From the IMG/VR virus record IMGVR_UViG_3300021087_000046, positions 1 through 32,554 of that record: a stretch of 32,554 nt of DNA; one strand, written 5' to 3'. Below the pieces are notes generated by a model that was not told the origin of the DNA, did not search any database, and worked only from the letters and a program-made list of their open reading frames with translations. The translations under genes and the position numbers were made by a program. Source of the stretch: a virus. Within the stretch, counting starts at the first letter, position 1, and each line of letters begins with the position of its first letter. This document shows positions 1 through 4,839 of the stretch, in pieces.

Positions 1-145
1 GAATAACCTGTGCGTGTATAGCATAATGCTCATCACCTTCTACTGGTAGATCAGCTATTTGCCAATCAACACTGTCGTTCATAAGCTCGAGGGTTACATC
101 TGCAACGCCTTGTGCGATCTCATCTAGTTGTTTCATTTTACTCAT
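1..145 (-). CDS. Hypothetical protein, 3' end outside the window
   Basis: The reading frame starts at an ATG (145-143) and stays open to the window edge, giving 48 residues beginning MSKMKQLDEIAQGVADV and ending near HYAIHAQVI. The product is acidic and I do not recognise a family. The start sits in the context TACTACTATG, matching the ACTATG leader seen on most leftward genes here. It lies 34 nt downstream of the putative +1 of the promoter-like element at 163-195. It is probably the first gene of a further leftward early transcript. Function unknown. Confidence 0.7.
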   Translation of the reverse strand, partial: MSKMKQLDEIAQGVADVTLELMNDSVDWQIADLPVEGDEHYAIHAQVI

Positions 146-162
146 AGTAGTATATTTTTATT

Positions 163-195
163 GTTACATTTATATTATCAACAAGTGATCGTATT
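163..195 (-). promoter_or_regulatory. T7-like promoter element, copy 1
   Basis: Read on the minus strand it gives TAATACG, ten bases, then GATAATATAAATGTAAC. The AATACG block and ten-base spacer reproduce the spacing of T7 class promoters, placing +1 at the G at 179. It lies in the 57-bp gap between two leftward genes, about 34 nt before the start at 145. Four sister copies exist at 1346-1378, 2723-2755, 2852-2884 and 3318-3350. The promoter role is an inference from repetition, position and likeness to T7. Confidence 0.6.
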
Positions 196-202
196 ATTAT
201 TG

Positions 203-460
203 TTATTGCTTATTTAATATAGTCACTTCAACCCAACCTTTTTCTGAATAGTTAGCTTCACATCTAACACCTGATTTTGTTAGTTGCCTCTCTAGCTCTA
301 ACGCTGCGCGCCATAAACTAGGTTCAGGCATCTCGTCATGCTCATCATCGTACATCACTTCTCCTCTACATTGGTAGAATAAATCATCTACATCGTTTTC
401 TACGTACTCGAAATCCCATCCGTTAATATTTGTATCTTGTTTCATCCACTCTTTTATCAT
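203..460 (-). CDS. Small acidic hypothetical protein
   Basis: 85 residues, acidic in the first half (ENDVDDLFYQC, MYDDEHDEMPEP), with a predicted amphipathic helix LWRAALELERQLTKSG and a beta-like C-terminal end GWVEVTILNKQ. No signal peptide or membrane segment is visible. The start context is ATAACTATG, the common leader of this arm. It is separated by 2 bp from the upstream gene (463-891), so the two are probably translated from one leftward message. I do not recognise the family. The charge pattern would suit a host-takeover or DNA-mimic type early protein, but that is only a guess. Confidence 0.72.
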   Translation of the reverse strand: MIKEWMKQDTNINGWDFEYVENDVDDLFYQCRGEVMYDDEHDEMPEPSLWRAALELERQLTKSGVRCEANYSEKGWVEVTILNKQ

Positions 461-462
461 AG

Positions 463-891
463 TTATATTCTTTTGTATTTAATTCCATCTACCTCAATAA
501 TATCTTGTGTTGGTAACATGCCATAATTCTTAATTAAGTAATTTTTTAGGTACAATAGCCTGTTAACGCCTTTGTGTATAAGTACTCGCTGACTGTAGGG
601 ATAGCTCTGTATTTCCATATTAGAGCCCATCCAATACCTTACACTTGTTCTAGTAGGGTTTAGTTGATAGCAAGATAGCTCGTTAAATCTACTTCTTATT
701 ATCTTACGTACCATACCTGACTCGTATGTAGCAAACCTATGTCCACTGAATTCTCCACTGCTTATCTCAAACATTCTAGTTTTGTTTTTTCGTTGGCGAT
801 CAGTAGTTACATCTTTCAAAGGAAACTCATTAGTTAACTCGTTGATGTACTGTTGTTCTTCTTCTCTAATTCTTTCTGCGTATATGCTCAT
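463..891 (-). CDS. Hypothetical early protein, 142 aa
   Basis: 142 residues, mixed charge, no membrane segment. The N-terminal 30 residues look helical (AERIREEEQQYINELTNEF), followed by a basic stretch around residues 32-40 (DRQRKNKTR). The C-terminus NYGMLPTQDIIEVDGIKYKRI has a beta-hairpin look. It is one of the larger products of the leftward arm. The start context is AAATAAATATG, A-rich rather than the usual ACTATG. A 10-bp gap separates it from the upstream gene 902-1144. No family recognised. Confidence 0.75.
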   Translation of the reverse strand: MSIYAERIREEEQQYINELTNEFPLKDVTTDRQRKNKTRMFEISSGEFSGHRFATYESGMVRKIIRSRFNELSCYQLNPTRTSVRYWMGSNMEIQSYPYSQRVLIHKGVNRLLYLKNYLIKNYGMLPTQDIIEVDGIKYKRI

Positions 892-901
892 ATTTATTTA
901 T

Positions 902-1144
902 TTAAAGTGTTTCTATTTTTACGTCGTAGTATTTCCATAAACCATTGTGACTATGCTTTTTAGCCTTTGCGCCATAGCTTGTTTTCATACCTGTTTTAAC
1001 TTGTTTATACTCTTTATCACTGAATGGTTTACATAAACCATCATGCTGGTGCTTAATACGGTGAGCTTTAACTCGATCTGCTTGCATCTGCTTCGATACT
1101 GCTAACAACTCTTTCATTGTTGTCGCTTGATATGTTACGCCCAT
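902..1144 (-). CDS. Small basic, histidine-rich hypothetical protein
   Basis: 80 residues, rich in Lys and His (KAHRIKHQHDGLCKPF, YGAKAKKHSHNGLWKYY), so possibly nucleic-acid or metal binding. The two stretches HDGLCKPF and HNGLWKYY look like an internal duplication. No cysteine pairs form a classical zinc finger. Its start overlaps the end of the upstream gene (1135-1329) by 10 nt, which suggests coupled translation. It lacks the ACTATG leader, consistent with coupling. Family unknown. Confidence 0.7.
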   Translation of the reverse strand: MGVTYQATTMKELLAVSKQMQADRVKAHRIKHQHDGLCKPFSDKEYKQVKTGMKTSYGAKAKKHSHNGLWKYYDVKIETL

Positions 1145-1329
1145 GGGTTACTTGATTTTTCTATGTAAGTTAAACCCTTGTAGTTGAACCAGTTAGTTAT
1201 ACCTTCCTTGTCATCGCTTTCGTCGTAGATAAAAGCAAACTTTTTTGGTAGATTACCTACAGTATAGCCTTTGTAGTCAACACCGTTAAGTTTTAAGGAT
1301 GTTTTTGAAGTAAATTTGATAGTATTCAT
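1135..1329 (-). CDS. Small hypothetical early protein
   Basis: 64 residues beginning MNTIKFTSKTSLKLNG and containing YKGYTVGNLPKKF, which read like short beta strands, and an aromatic C-terminal half (NWFNYKGLTYIEKS). The leader is AATAACTTATG, a near match to the common ACTATG context. It begins 33 nt after the putative +1 of the promoter-like element at 1346-1378, so it is probably the first gene of a transcript that also covers 902-1144 and perhaps the genes beyond. Function unknown. Confidence 0.72.
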   Translation of the reverse strand: MNTIKFTSKTSLKLNGVDYKGYTVGNLPKKFAFIYDESDDKEGITNWFNYKGLTYIEKSSNPWA

Positions 1330-1345
1330 AAGTTATTAGTTTTTA

Positions 1346-1378
1346 AATTCATATATATTATCCAAAGTGAATCGTATT
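1346..1378 (-). promoter_or_regulatory. T7-like promoter element, copy 2
   Basis: Read on the minus strand: AAATACGATTCACTTTG, then GATAATATATATGAATT. This copy is the closest to the T7 consensus TAATACGACTCACTATAG, sharing AATACGA, TCACT and the spacing to the initiating G (here 1362). It fills the gap between the stop codon at 1379-1381 and the start at 1329. The conserved ATGTAA tail of the other copies is ATGAAT here. Confidence 0.65.
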
Positions 1379-1558
1379 TTATTTGTATATTTGGAACATT
1401 AGATCCGCTATTAGTTCTGCTTCTGTCTCTCCGTCTTCAGGTACACAGTCGCACTCAACAAAACTTGTCACTGCTTTTAGCACCTCTTCCGCTCCTGTAT
1501 AATTACTTTGAAACTTAAAGTGTTGTAAAGTTTCTTCATTCCATTTCACAGTTATCAT
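1379..1558 (-). CDS. Tiny acidic hypothetical protein, 59 aa
   Basis: 59 codons plus stop, translated by hand: begins MITVKWNEETLQHFKFQ, ends ELIADLMFQIYK. It is acidic, with a central CDCVPEDGETEAE segment. The start is in the AATACTATG context of this arm and overlaps the TGA stop of the upstream gene by 4 nt (ATGA), the classic sign of coupled translation. Its stop directly abuts the promoter-like element at 1355-1378. These three signals support a real gene despite its length. Function unknown. Confidence 0.6.
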   Translation of the reverse strand: MITVKWNEETLQHFKFQSNYTGAEEVLKAVTSFVECDCVPEDGETEAELIADLMFQIYK

Positions 1559-1731
1559 AGTATTCTTTTTAATTGTTCTTTAATTTGTATTATATCTTCG
1601 TCACTAACCTCGATCTCTTCATTACTATCTCGTAAAAATAAGGTATTGTACATAGCGTCGTGAAAGTTATCACCTACTACCTCATCTAAACGGTTGGCGA
1701 TGTCTTTTATTTCTTCCCAAGTTAACTTCAT
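1555..1731 (-). CDS. Tiny acidic hypothetical protein, 58 aa
   Basis: 58 codons plus stop: begins MKLTWEEIKDIANRLDEVV, ends IIQIKEQLKRIL. It is strongly acidic and helical-looking throughout, without membrane segments. It overlaps the next gene (1379-1558) by 4 nt and starts 2 nt after the stop of gene 1734-1994, so it lies inside a tightly packed leftward operon. The leader is GATTAATTATG, not ACTATG, as expected if it is translated by coupling to the gene before it. Family unknown. Confidence 0.6.
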   Translation of the reverse strand: MKLTWEEIKDIANRLDEVVGDNFHDAMYNTLFLRDSNEEIEVSDEDIIQIKEQLKRIL

Positions 1732-1733
1732 AA

Positions 1734-1994
1734 TTAATCGCCTTTGTATTCGCCCATCGATGAATAGAATTCTTGTGTTGCTCGCATAGTTAACTCGCGT
1801 ATGCTTTTCTGATTTGAAGAATTGTCTATGTAGTAGTCGATCTTCTCATGCATTAGATCAAGAGTTTTAGCTCCGAAACGTACTACTTGATACTCTTCTA
1901 GTAAGTTCTTGTCAGAGCAATAAAACGCACTAGCTTTCTCACCACTGTAAGTTGTCCACTCAGTGAACTCGTATTTTACACCTTTGTATATCAT
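1734..1994 (-). CDS. Small hypothetical early protein, 86 aa
   Basis: 86 residues, begins MIYKGVKYEFTEWTTY. The N-terminal half (KYEFTEWTTYSGEKASAFYC) looks like a beta hairpin and the C-terminal half (ELTMRATQEFYSSMGEY) like a helix. No membrane segment. The start is in the AACTAACTATG context. It sits 2 nt from its neighbours on both sides in the same strand. I do not recognise a family. Confidence 0.7.
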   Translation of the reverse strand: MIYKGVKYEFTEWTTYSGEKASAFYCSDKNLLEEYQVVRFGAKTLDLMHEKIDYYIDNSSNQKSIRELTMRATQEFYSSMGEYKGD

Positions 1995-1996
1995 AG

Positions 1997-2095
1997 TTAG
2001 TTTCTTATTGCGTAAGCAGCAGCGCTACCTAGTTCTGTTAATACTTTGTTTGCTCGTTTTAGTACGAATAGTACTTTGTGCTTGAATTTTCTCAT
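1997..2095 (-). CDS. Very small basic peptide, 32 aa
   Basis: 32 codons plus stop: MRKFKHKVLFVLKRANKV followed by LTELGSAAAYAIRN. It is basic in the first half and would form an amphipathic or weakly hydrophobic helix. It has the full AACTATG start context and fits exactly between two neighbours, with 2 nt to the following gene start and 3 nt to the preceding stop. The packing and leader are the evidence, since the length alone would not be persuasive. It could be a membrane-associated micro-protein. Confidence 0.5.
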   Translation of the reverse strand: MRKFKHKVLFVLKRANKVLTELGSAAAYAIRN

Positions 2096-2098
2096 AGT

Positions 2099-2233
2099 TT
2101 AGTTATTAGTAGATTTGTAGAATTGTATTCTTGTTTCAACATCTTGTTTAGTGATCTCGCCACTCATTTGTTTTAGTATATCACTCGACATATCTATTTG
2201 TTTACCGTTAGGTAGATTTAGTATAAATTGCAT
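2099..2233 (-). CDS. Very small hypothetical protein, 44 aa
   Basis: 44 codons plus stop: begins MQFILNLPNGKQIDM, ends RIQFYKSTNN. It starts in the ATATCACTATG context and stops 3 nt before the next start. An N-terminal strand with a turn (FILNLPNGKQIDM) is followed by a likely helix. No family recognised. The leader motif, lack of wasted space and strand agreement support it as a gene. Confidence 0.55.
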   Translation of the reverse strand: MQFILNLPNGKQIDMSSDILKQMSGEITKQDVETRIQFYKSTNN

Positions 2234-2242
2234 AGTGATATT

Positions 2243-2395
2243 TTAAATAGATTCCCAATATAGTTCTTTTTGTTCGTCGCTTAAACCGTAGAGGTTATCT
2301 TGACCAAACATCTCTTGACAGATTTTAGTTCTTCTTTTTGCTTCTGTGAAAGATCTCGTCACCTCATCCCACGCTTGTTGATTAGTTAAATACAT
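2243..2395 (-). CDS. Very small hypothetical protein, 50 aa
   Basis: 50 codons plus stop: begins MYLTNQQAWDEVTRSF, ends DEQKEL-YWESI. Mixed charge, largely helical in appearance. The start has the full AATAACTATG context, identical to that of gene 2468-2695. It lies 9 nt before the next start. It follows the tRNA-like element at 2411-2483, so it may be separated post-transcriptionally from the gene upstream if that element is a processing site. Function unknown. Confidence 0.57.
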   Translation of the reverse strand: MYLTNQQAWDEVTRSFTEAKRRTKICQEMFGQDNLYGLSDEQKELYWESI

Positions 2396-2410
2396 AGTTA
2401 TTAAATTTAG

Positions 2411-2483
2411 TAGTCGTTAGTGGAATCGAACCACCTCTAACCGTTACGACTTAGATACTCGATAGTACTATTGCTCTAGTACT
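2411..2483 (-). ncRNA. tRNA-like element with canonical T-arm
   Basis: The minus strand carries a near-perfect tRNA T-arm: GGTGG, TTCGATT, CCACT, including the invariant TTC and C61. Counting back with standard tRNA numbering gives a 73-nt unit, with the acceptor 3' strand AACGACT and discriminator A at 2418-2411. The 5' side (AGTACTA at 2483-2477) pairs only at four of seven positions, and no canonical D-arm or 7-nt anticodon loop forms. A 5-bp stem TCTAA/TTAGA with a 10-nt loop occupies the middle. On the plus strand, GTCGT-TAG-TGG and matching arms (2413-2450) form a nested hairpin. It could be a decayed tRNA, a tRNA mimic, an att-like 3' tRNA remnant, or chance. It overlaps the last 16 nt of gene 2468-2695. 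Confidence 0.35.
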
Positions 2484-2695
2484 TCACGAGCGATCACTGG
2501 TACACTTGTACTTGAAGTATAAGATTTGTACTTGATGAAACACGCCATTGTATCTAGTTTTGACTTCATTACTTCATACACTTTATCGTGATTGTAAGTG
2601 ACTGATTTACCATTTTTGAAGTTGACAGTGATTAGTTGGTTTTTACCAATTAGAGATTTTCTGATTACAAATCTTTTTGAAATTAAAGTTGACAT
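2468..2695 (-). CDS. Paralogous small early protein A
   Basis: 75 residues. It is clearly related to the product of 3053-3283: both read as KRF..RKSLI....I.V.FKNGKS..Y.HD..YE.MK.KL..M.C..KYKSYTSSTS.PV. Basic N-terminal half, conserved YKSYTSSTS segment at about residues 54-62. It starts in the AATAACTATG context, 44 nt from the putative +1 of the promoter-like element at 2723-2755. No known family recognised. A duplicated early gene with its own promoter copy suggests dosage or divergence under host pressure. Confidence 0.75.
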   Translation of the reverse strand: MSTLISKRFVIRKSLIGKNQLITVNFKNGKSVTYNHDKVYEVMKSKLDTMACFIKYKSYTSSTSVPVIAREVLEQ

Positions 2696-2722
2696 AGTTA
2701 TTATATTTAAAGTTATTAATTA

Positions 2723-2755
2723 TTTACATAGTTATTATCCATTGAGTACTGTATT
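2723..2755 (-). promoter_or_regulatory. T7-like promoter element, copy 3 (variant)
   Basis: Minus strand: AAATACAGTACTCAATG, then GATAATAACTATGTAAA. It deviates at one base of the upstream block (AATACA) and one of the downstream block (GATAATAA), with the ten-base spacer kept. The predicted initiating G is at 2739, 44 nt from the start at 2695. Its tail AATAACTATG is the same string used as translation leader by the genes here, but here the ATG is followed at once by TAA. Confidence 0.5.
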
Positions 2756-2851
2756 TTGTTTGAATACGAGTGTACTTTTGTTTACTTGTAGAGAAGTAGT
2801 AGATAGTCTTACTCTGAGTCTCTTTGTGTGTAACTTAACTTATTAGTTGTT

Positions 2852-2884
2852 GTTACATAGATATTATCAGAGAGCGACCGTATT
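2852..2884 (-). promoter_or_regulatory. T7-like promoter element, copy 4
   Basis: Minus strand: TAATACGGTCGCTCTCT, then GATAATATCTATGTAAC. It matches copy 5 (3318-3350) over the whole 17-base downstream block. The predicted +1 is at 2868. No gene start follows closely: the next one is at 2695, past copy 3, so this copy could drive an untranslated leader RNA or act in tandem with copy 3. Confidence 0.6.
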
Positions 2885-2909
2885 ATGTTCGTAAGAAATA
2901 TATAGAAAA

Positions 2910-2993
2910 GAAGAGCGAAGTACGGAGTTTCTACGAAGTGCTATACACGAGGTGTATTACCTCCACACTCGCGTAGGGCGGAGTCTACTCTTC
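2910..2993. ncRNA. Nested inverted repeats, candidate structured RNA
   Basis: Three nested stems can be drawn: GAAGAG (2910-2915) with CTCTTC (2988-2993); CTACG (2931-2935) with CGTAG (2972-2976); and CGAGGTG (2948-2954) with CACaCTCG (2964-2971, one bulged A). The inner two stems abut on the 3' side and could stack. The two internal loops share a CGGAGT stretch. The element lies downstream of gene 3053-3283 and just upstream of promoter copy 4, so it could be a 3'-UTR structure, processing site, terminator or small RNA. The sequence is palindromic enough to fold on either strand. Confidence 0.4.
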
Positions 2994-3052
2994 CGATCAT
3001 ATTTCAAGATCAGGCCAATATGTTTTATTAGATTATCTTACTAGTGCAGTAG

Positions 3053-3283
3053 TTAGTCTGTAATTAATACAGATCTAACACTCACTGGAATACTAGTTGA
3101 TGATGTATATGATTTATACTTTTCCCAACAGTTCATAGCATTTAGCTTTTCTTTCATAGCTTCATACGCATCGTCATGTGCATACTTTGCTGACTTTCCA
3201 TTTTTGAATGTTACTTCAATAATAGTGTTAGTGTTGATTAACGATTTGCGAACTAAGAATCTTTTTGATTGTAATGTTTTCAT
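3053..3283 (-). CDS. Paralogous small early protein B
   Basis: 76 residues, MKTLQSKRFLVRKSLIN at the start. It is a paralogue of 2468-2695, sharing the FKNGKS motif near residue 27, a Y.HD..YE.MK.KL segment and KYKSYTSSTS near the C-terminus. It is the gene nearest the divergent control region and begins 51 nt after the putative +1 of the promoter-like element at 3318-3350, so it is probably the first leftward gene to be transcribed. Its start (ACATTATG) lacks the common ACTATG. No known family recognised. Confidence 0.75.
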   Translation of the reverse strand: MKTLQSKRFLVRKSLINTNTIIEVTFKNGKSAKYAHDDAYEAMKEKLNAMNCWEKYKSYTSSTSIPVSVRSVLITD

Positions 3284-3317
3284 AATGTAAGTATTTAATT
3301 GTTATTAGTATGTTTAA

Positions 3318-3350
3318 GTTACATAGATATTATCAAGATCGATCCGTATT
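3318..3350 (-). promoter_or_regulatory. T7-like promoter element, copy 5
   Basis: Minus strand: AAATACGGATCGATCTT, then GATAATATCTATGTAAC, with predicted +1 at 3334. It is preceded by a run of 14 T on the same strand (3371-3358), which could act like an upstream AT-rich promoter element. It is the outermost copy, at the border of the divergent region, and points at gene 3053-3283. Confidence 0.62.
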
Positions 3351-3506
3351 TTCTCTGAAAAAAAAAAAAAATAGTAAAAAAATATATGTAAAAAAGATAA
3401 AAATATAATATGTAAATGGTTGGAAATCAAGAGTATATATGCGAAAAACTATAAAAACAAGGGGGGCCCGCTGTTGTAAAAGTAAAAAGGTAAAACGCTG
3501 AAAACC

Positions 3507-3537
3507 AGGGAGTTAGGGGGCAACCCCATGGTTCCCT
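3507..3537. other. G/C-rich hairpin
   Basis: AGGGA (3507-3511) pairs with TCCCT (3533-3537) and GGGG (within 3516-3520) with CCCC (3524-3527) around a short CAA loop. Such strong pairing is rare in this AT-rich sequence. No U-tract follows on either strand, so it is not a textbook terminator. Confidence 0.45.
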
Positions 3538-3560
3538 ATATCTAACGTATTTTTAAATAC

Positions 3561-3607
3561 TGTGACATAAGCCTGTTAAGGTTATATAGTAAGGGGCTAT
3601 TGTCACA
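3561..3607. repeat. 13-bp inverted repeat with 21-nt loop
   Basis: TGTGACATAAGCC (3561-3573) and GGCTATTGTCACA (3595-3607) are complementary at 11 of 13 positions. The loop contains TATATAG. It could be a protein-binding palindrome, an RNA hairpin in a leader of the rightward transcript, or part of an origin. Confidence 0.5.
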
Positions 3608-3670
3608 CTTTTACTATTTGCCCTAGTTATAGTAAACATATAAGTAAATAACCACCTTTTCATGTAAGTA

Positions 3671-3676
3671 TATAAT
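3671..3676 (+). promoter_or_regulatory. Possible -10 box of the rightward arm
   Basis: TATAAT stands 22 bp before the ATG of the first rightward gene in an AT-rich stretch. No TTGACA-like or Bacteroidetes TTTG box is found at a fitting distance, so this is weak support for a host-type promoter. Confidence 0.25.
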
Positions 3677-3697
3677 GTATACACTAATACTAATCAT

Positions 3698-3967
3698 ATG
3701 CCACAAAAACTATCACCTAAAGCTTCAGCAGCTAAAAAGAAACGCGACTTAGCAGCAGCTAACTCAGCAGACAGGAAAGCTAAAAGAGCTGATAGTCAGA
3801 AAAAGCGTAGAGCAGCTACTAAAAAGTATGGTGCAAACTGGTTAAAGGGTAAAGACTACGACCATAACACAGGAAGATTCACATCGACATCTCACAATAG
3901 AGGCGGGACACAGTCGAAGAGTAAAAAGGATGGTACTAAAGCGGAGAAAAAACAATCAAGAAAGTAA
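3698..3967 (+). CDS. Small, very basic protein
   Basis: 89 residues, dominated by Lys, Arg, Ala and Ser: a helical KKKRDLAAANSADRKAKRAD segment followed by KYGANWLKGKDYDHNTGRF and a Gly/Ser/Lys-rich tail. No hydrophobic core is apparent beyond the WLKGKDYDHNTGRF section. The charge suggests nucleic-acid binding, perhaps a DNA-packing or internal virion protein. It is the first rightward gene after the control region and its stop directly precedes the ATG of the next gene, so it is co-transcribed with the fibre genes. Similar small basic proteins are frequent in marine phages, but I cannot assign a function. Confidence 0.75.
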   Translation: MPQKLSPKASAAKKKRDLAAANSADRKAKRADSQKKRRAATKKYGANWLKGKDYDHNTGRFTSTSHNRGGTQSKSKKDGTKAEKKQSRK

Positions 3968-4828
3968 ATGGCAATAATATATTCATATCCTTACGATCAA
4001 ACAGTAAATGACGCAGACGCATGGGTAGGTACTGACTCCATTACTAGGAGAACAAAACAGTACACGGCTAAAGCGATAGCAGACTACCTGAATATAAAAG
4101 GTAAGATCGCAGTTGCTGGTCAAATGAATTATCAGTTTATTACAATTCCATCAAACAAAGCAGGAACTTTTGCTTTCGCGTCAGGAAGCGGTGGCGGTAC
4201 TGCTTGGTCAAGTATTACTTCTATAGTTATATCAAAAAAAGACTTGTCTGGTCAAGTTGTTTCACCTTTCTTAGAGTATTTAGTAGATGAACAAATAATG
4301 TTTCAAGACGTGGCTGAAAAAGGTTCATTTGGGCATTATATAATGAGAGGTTACACGCAGATTGGTACAACCGACTTCTACACATTAACATTGGAATATT
4401 TAGGAGGTAGTGGATCTATATCTATGGATCACTATTATACTCTCGTGAATTTCTTCATGGAGAGAAATATTCAAAACGTTGTAACAAGTGTCGATACTAG
4501 TGACACAGCGTTTATAGACATGACACCTACGACGCCTACTTCTGGTGACGTACAAATAACAGCATCATTGTCAGCTACTGGTACGCCTGATAATACTACA
4601 TTCCTACGAGGAGATAACACTTGGATTAAAGCAGATAAGGATTTTGTTTTTACTCAAGGAACACCTTCTGCAACATGGACCATACAACATAACATGGACA
4701 AACTACCGGCAGTTGCCGCAGTAAATAACAATAACATGATCGTGTATGGTGATGTTCTATATGTAGATAATAACAATTTAACAATAACTTTCTCAGGAGG
4801 CTTTTCAGGAAAAGCGTACTTAAACTAA
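3968..4828 (+). CDS. Tail fibre / appendage protein, short
   Basis: 286 residues. The N-terminal part MAIIYSYPYDQTVNDADAW, with ADYL near residue 40, looks like an attachment segment typical of marine phage fibres. A Thr/Ser/Gly-rich module near residues 175-220 (MTPTTPTSGDVQITASLSA, then RGDNTW) also occurs in the next gene (LTPTTPSIGDVIVTADLSA, KDNTW). The C-terminal 60 residues (HNMDKLPAVAAVNNN to GKAYLN) form a beta-rich tip of a kind often found at the end of such fibres. It starts immediately after the previous stop. It is probably a trimeric tail-associated appendage; which receptor it binds is unknown. Confidence 0.75.
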   Translation: MAIIYSYPYDQTVNDADAWVGTDSITRRTKQYTAKAIADYLNIKGKIAVAGQMNYQFITIPSNKAGTFAFASGSGGGTAWSSITSIVISKKDLSGQVVSPFLEYLVDEQIMFQDVAEKGSFGHYIMRGYTQIGTTDFYTLTLEYLGGSGSISMDHYYTLVNFFMERNIQNVVTSVDTSDTAFIDMTPTTPTSGDVQITASLSATGTPDNTTFLRGDNTWIKADKDFVFTQGTPSATWTIQHNMDKLPAVAAVNNNNMIVYGDVLYVDNNNLTITFSGGFSGKAYLN

Positions 4829-4839
4829 ACCAAAAAAAA

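Larger units (their letters stand above)
2696..3052. other. Gene-free stretch with two promoter copies and a structured element
   Basis: No convincing gene lies between the two paralogous genes. The stretch holds two promoter-like elements (2723-2755 and 2852-2884) and the nested inverted repeats at 2910-2993. A plus-strand frame at 2598-2846 is only antisense to the early gene. If transcription starts at 2868, the message carries a leader of about 170 nt before the start at 2695. The sequence from 2905 to 3000 is visibly richer in G and C than the surroundings. Confidence 0.6.
3351..3697. promoter_or_regulatory. Divergent control region between leftward and rightward arms
   Basis: A stretch of about 350 bp without genes separates the two oppositely read arms. 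In order it contains a run of 14 A (3358-3371), further A-rich blocks to about 3420, a G-run followed by CCC (3461-3469), a G/C-rich hairpin (3507-3537), a long inverted repeat (3561-3607) and an AT-rich end with TATAAT at 3671-3676 just before the first rightward gene. Such a region may house the rightward promoter, a replication origin or a packaging site. The sequence alone does not decide. Confidence 0.5.

Noticed and set aside
2764-2780. AATACG on the plus strand in the gene-free gap
   Set aside because: No GATAAT block follows at the ten-base spacing and no rightward gene follows until 3698.
2598-2846. Plus-strand frame of 82 codons opposite an early gene
   Set aside because: It runs antisense to 2468-2695 and into a promoter-bearing gap; hydrophobic content is explained by reverse-complement coding, and no leader is seen.
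2941-3000. 19-codon minus-strand frame starting at 3000
   Set aside because: Lies within the nested stem structure, lacks the ACTATG leader, and its length is within chance.
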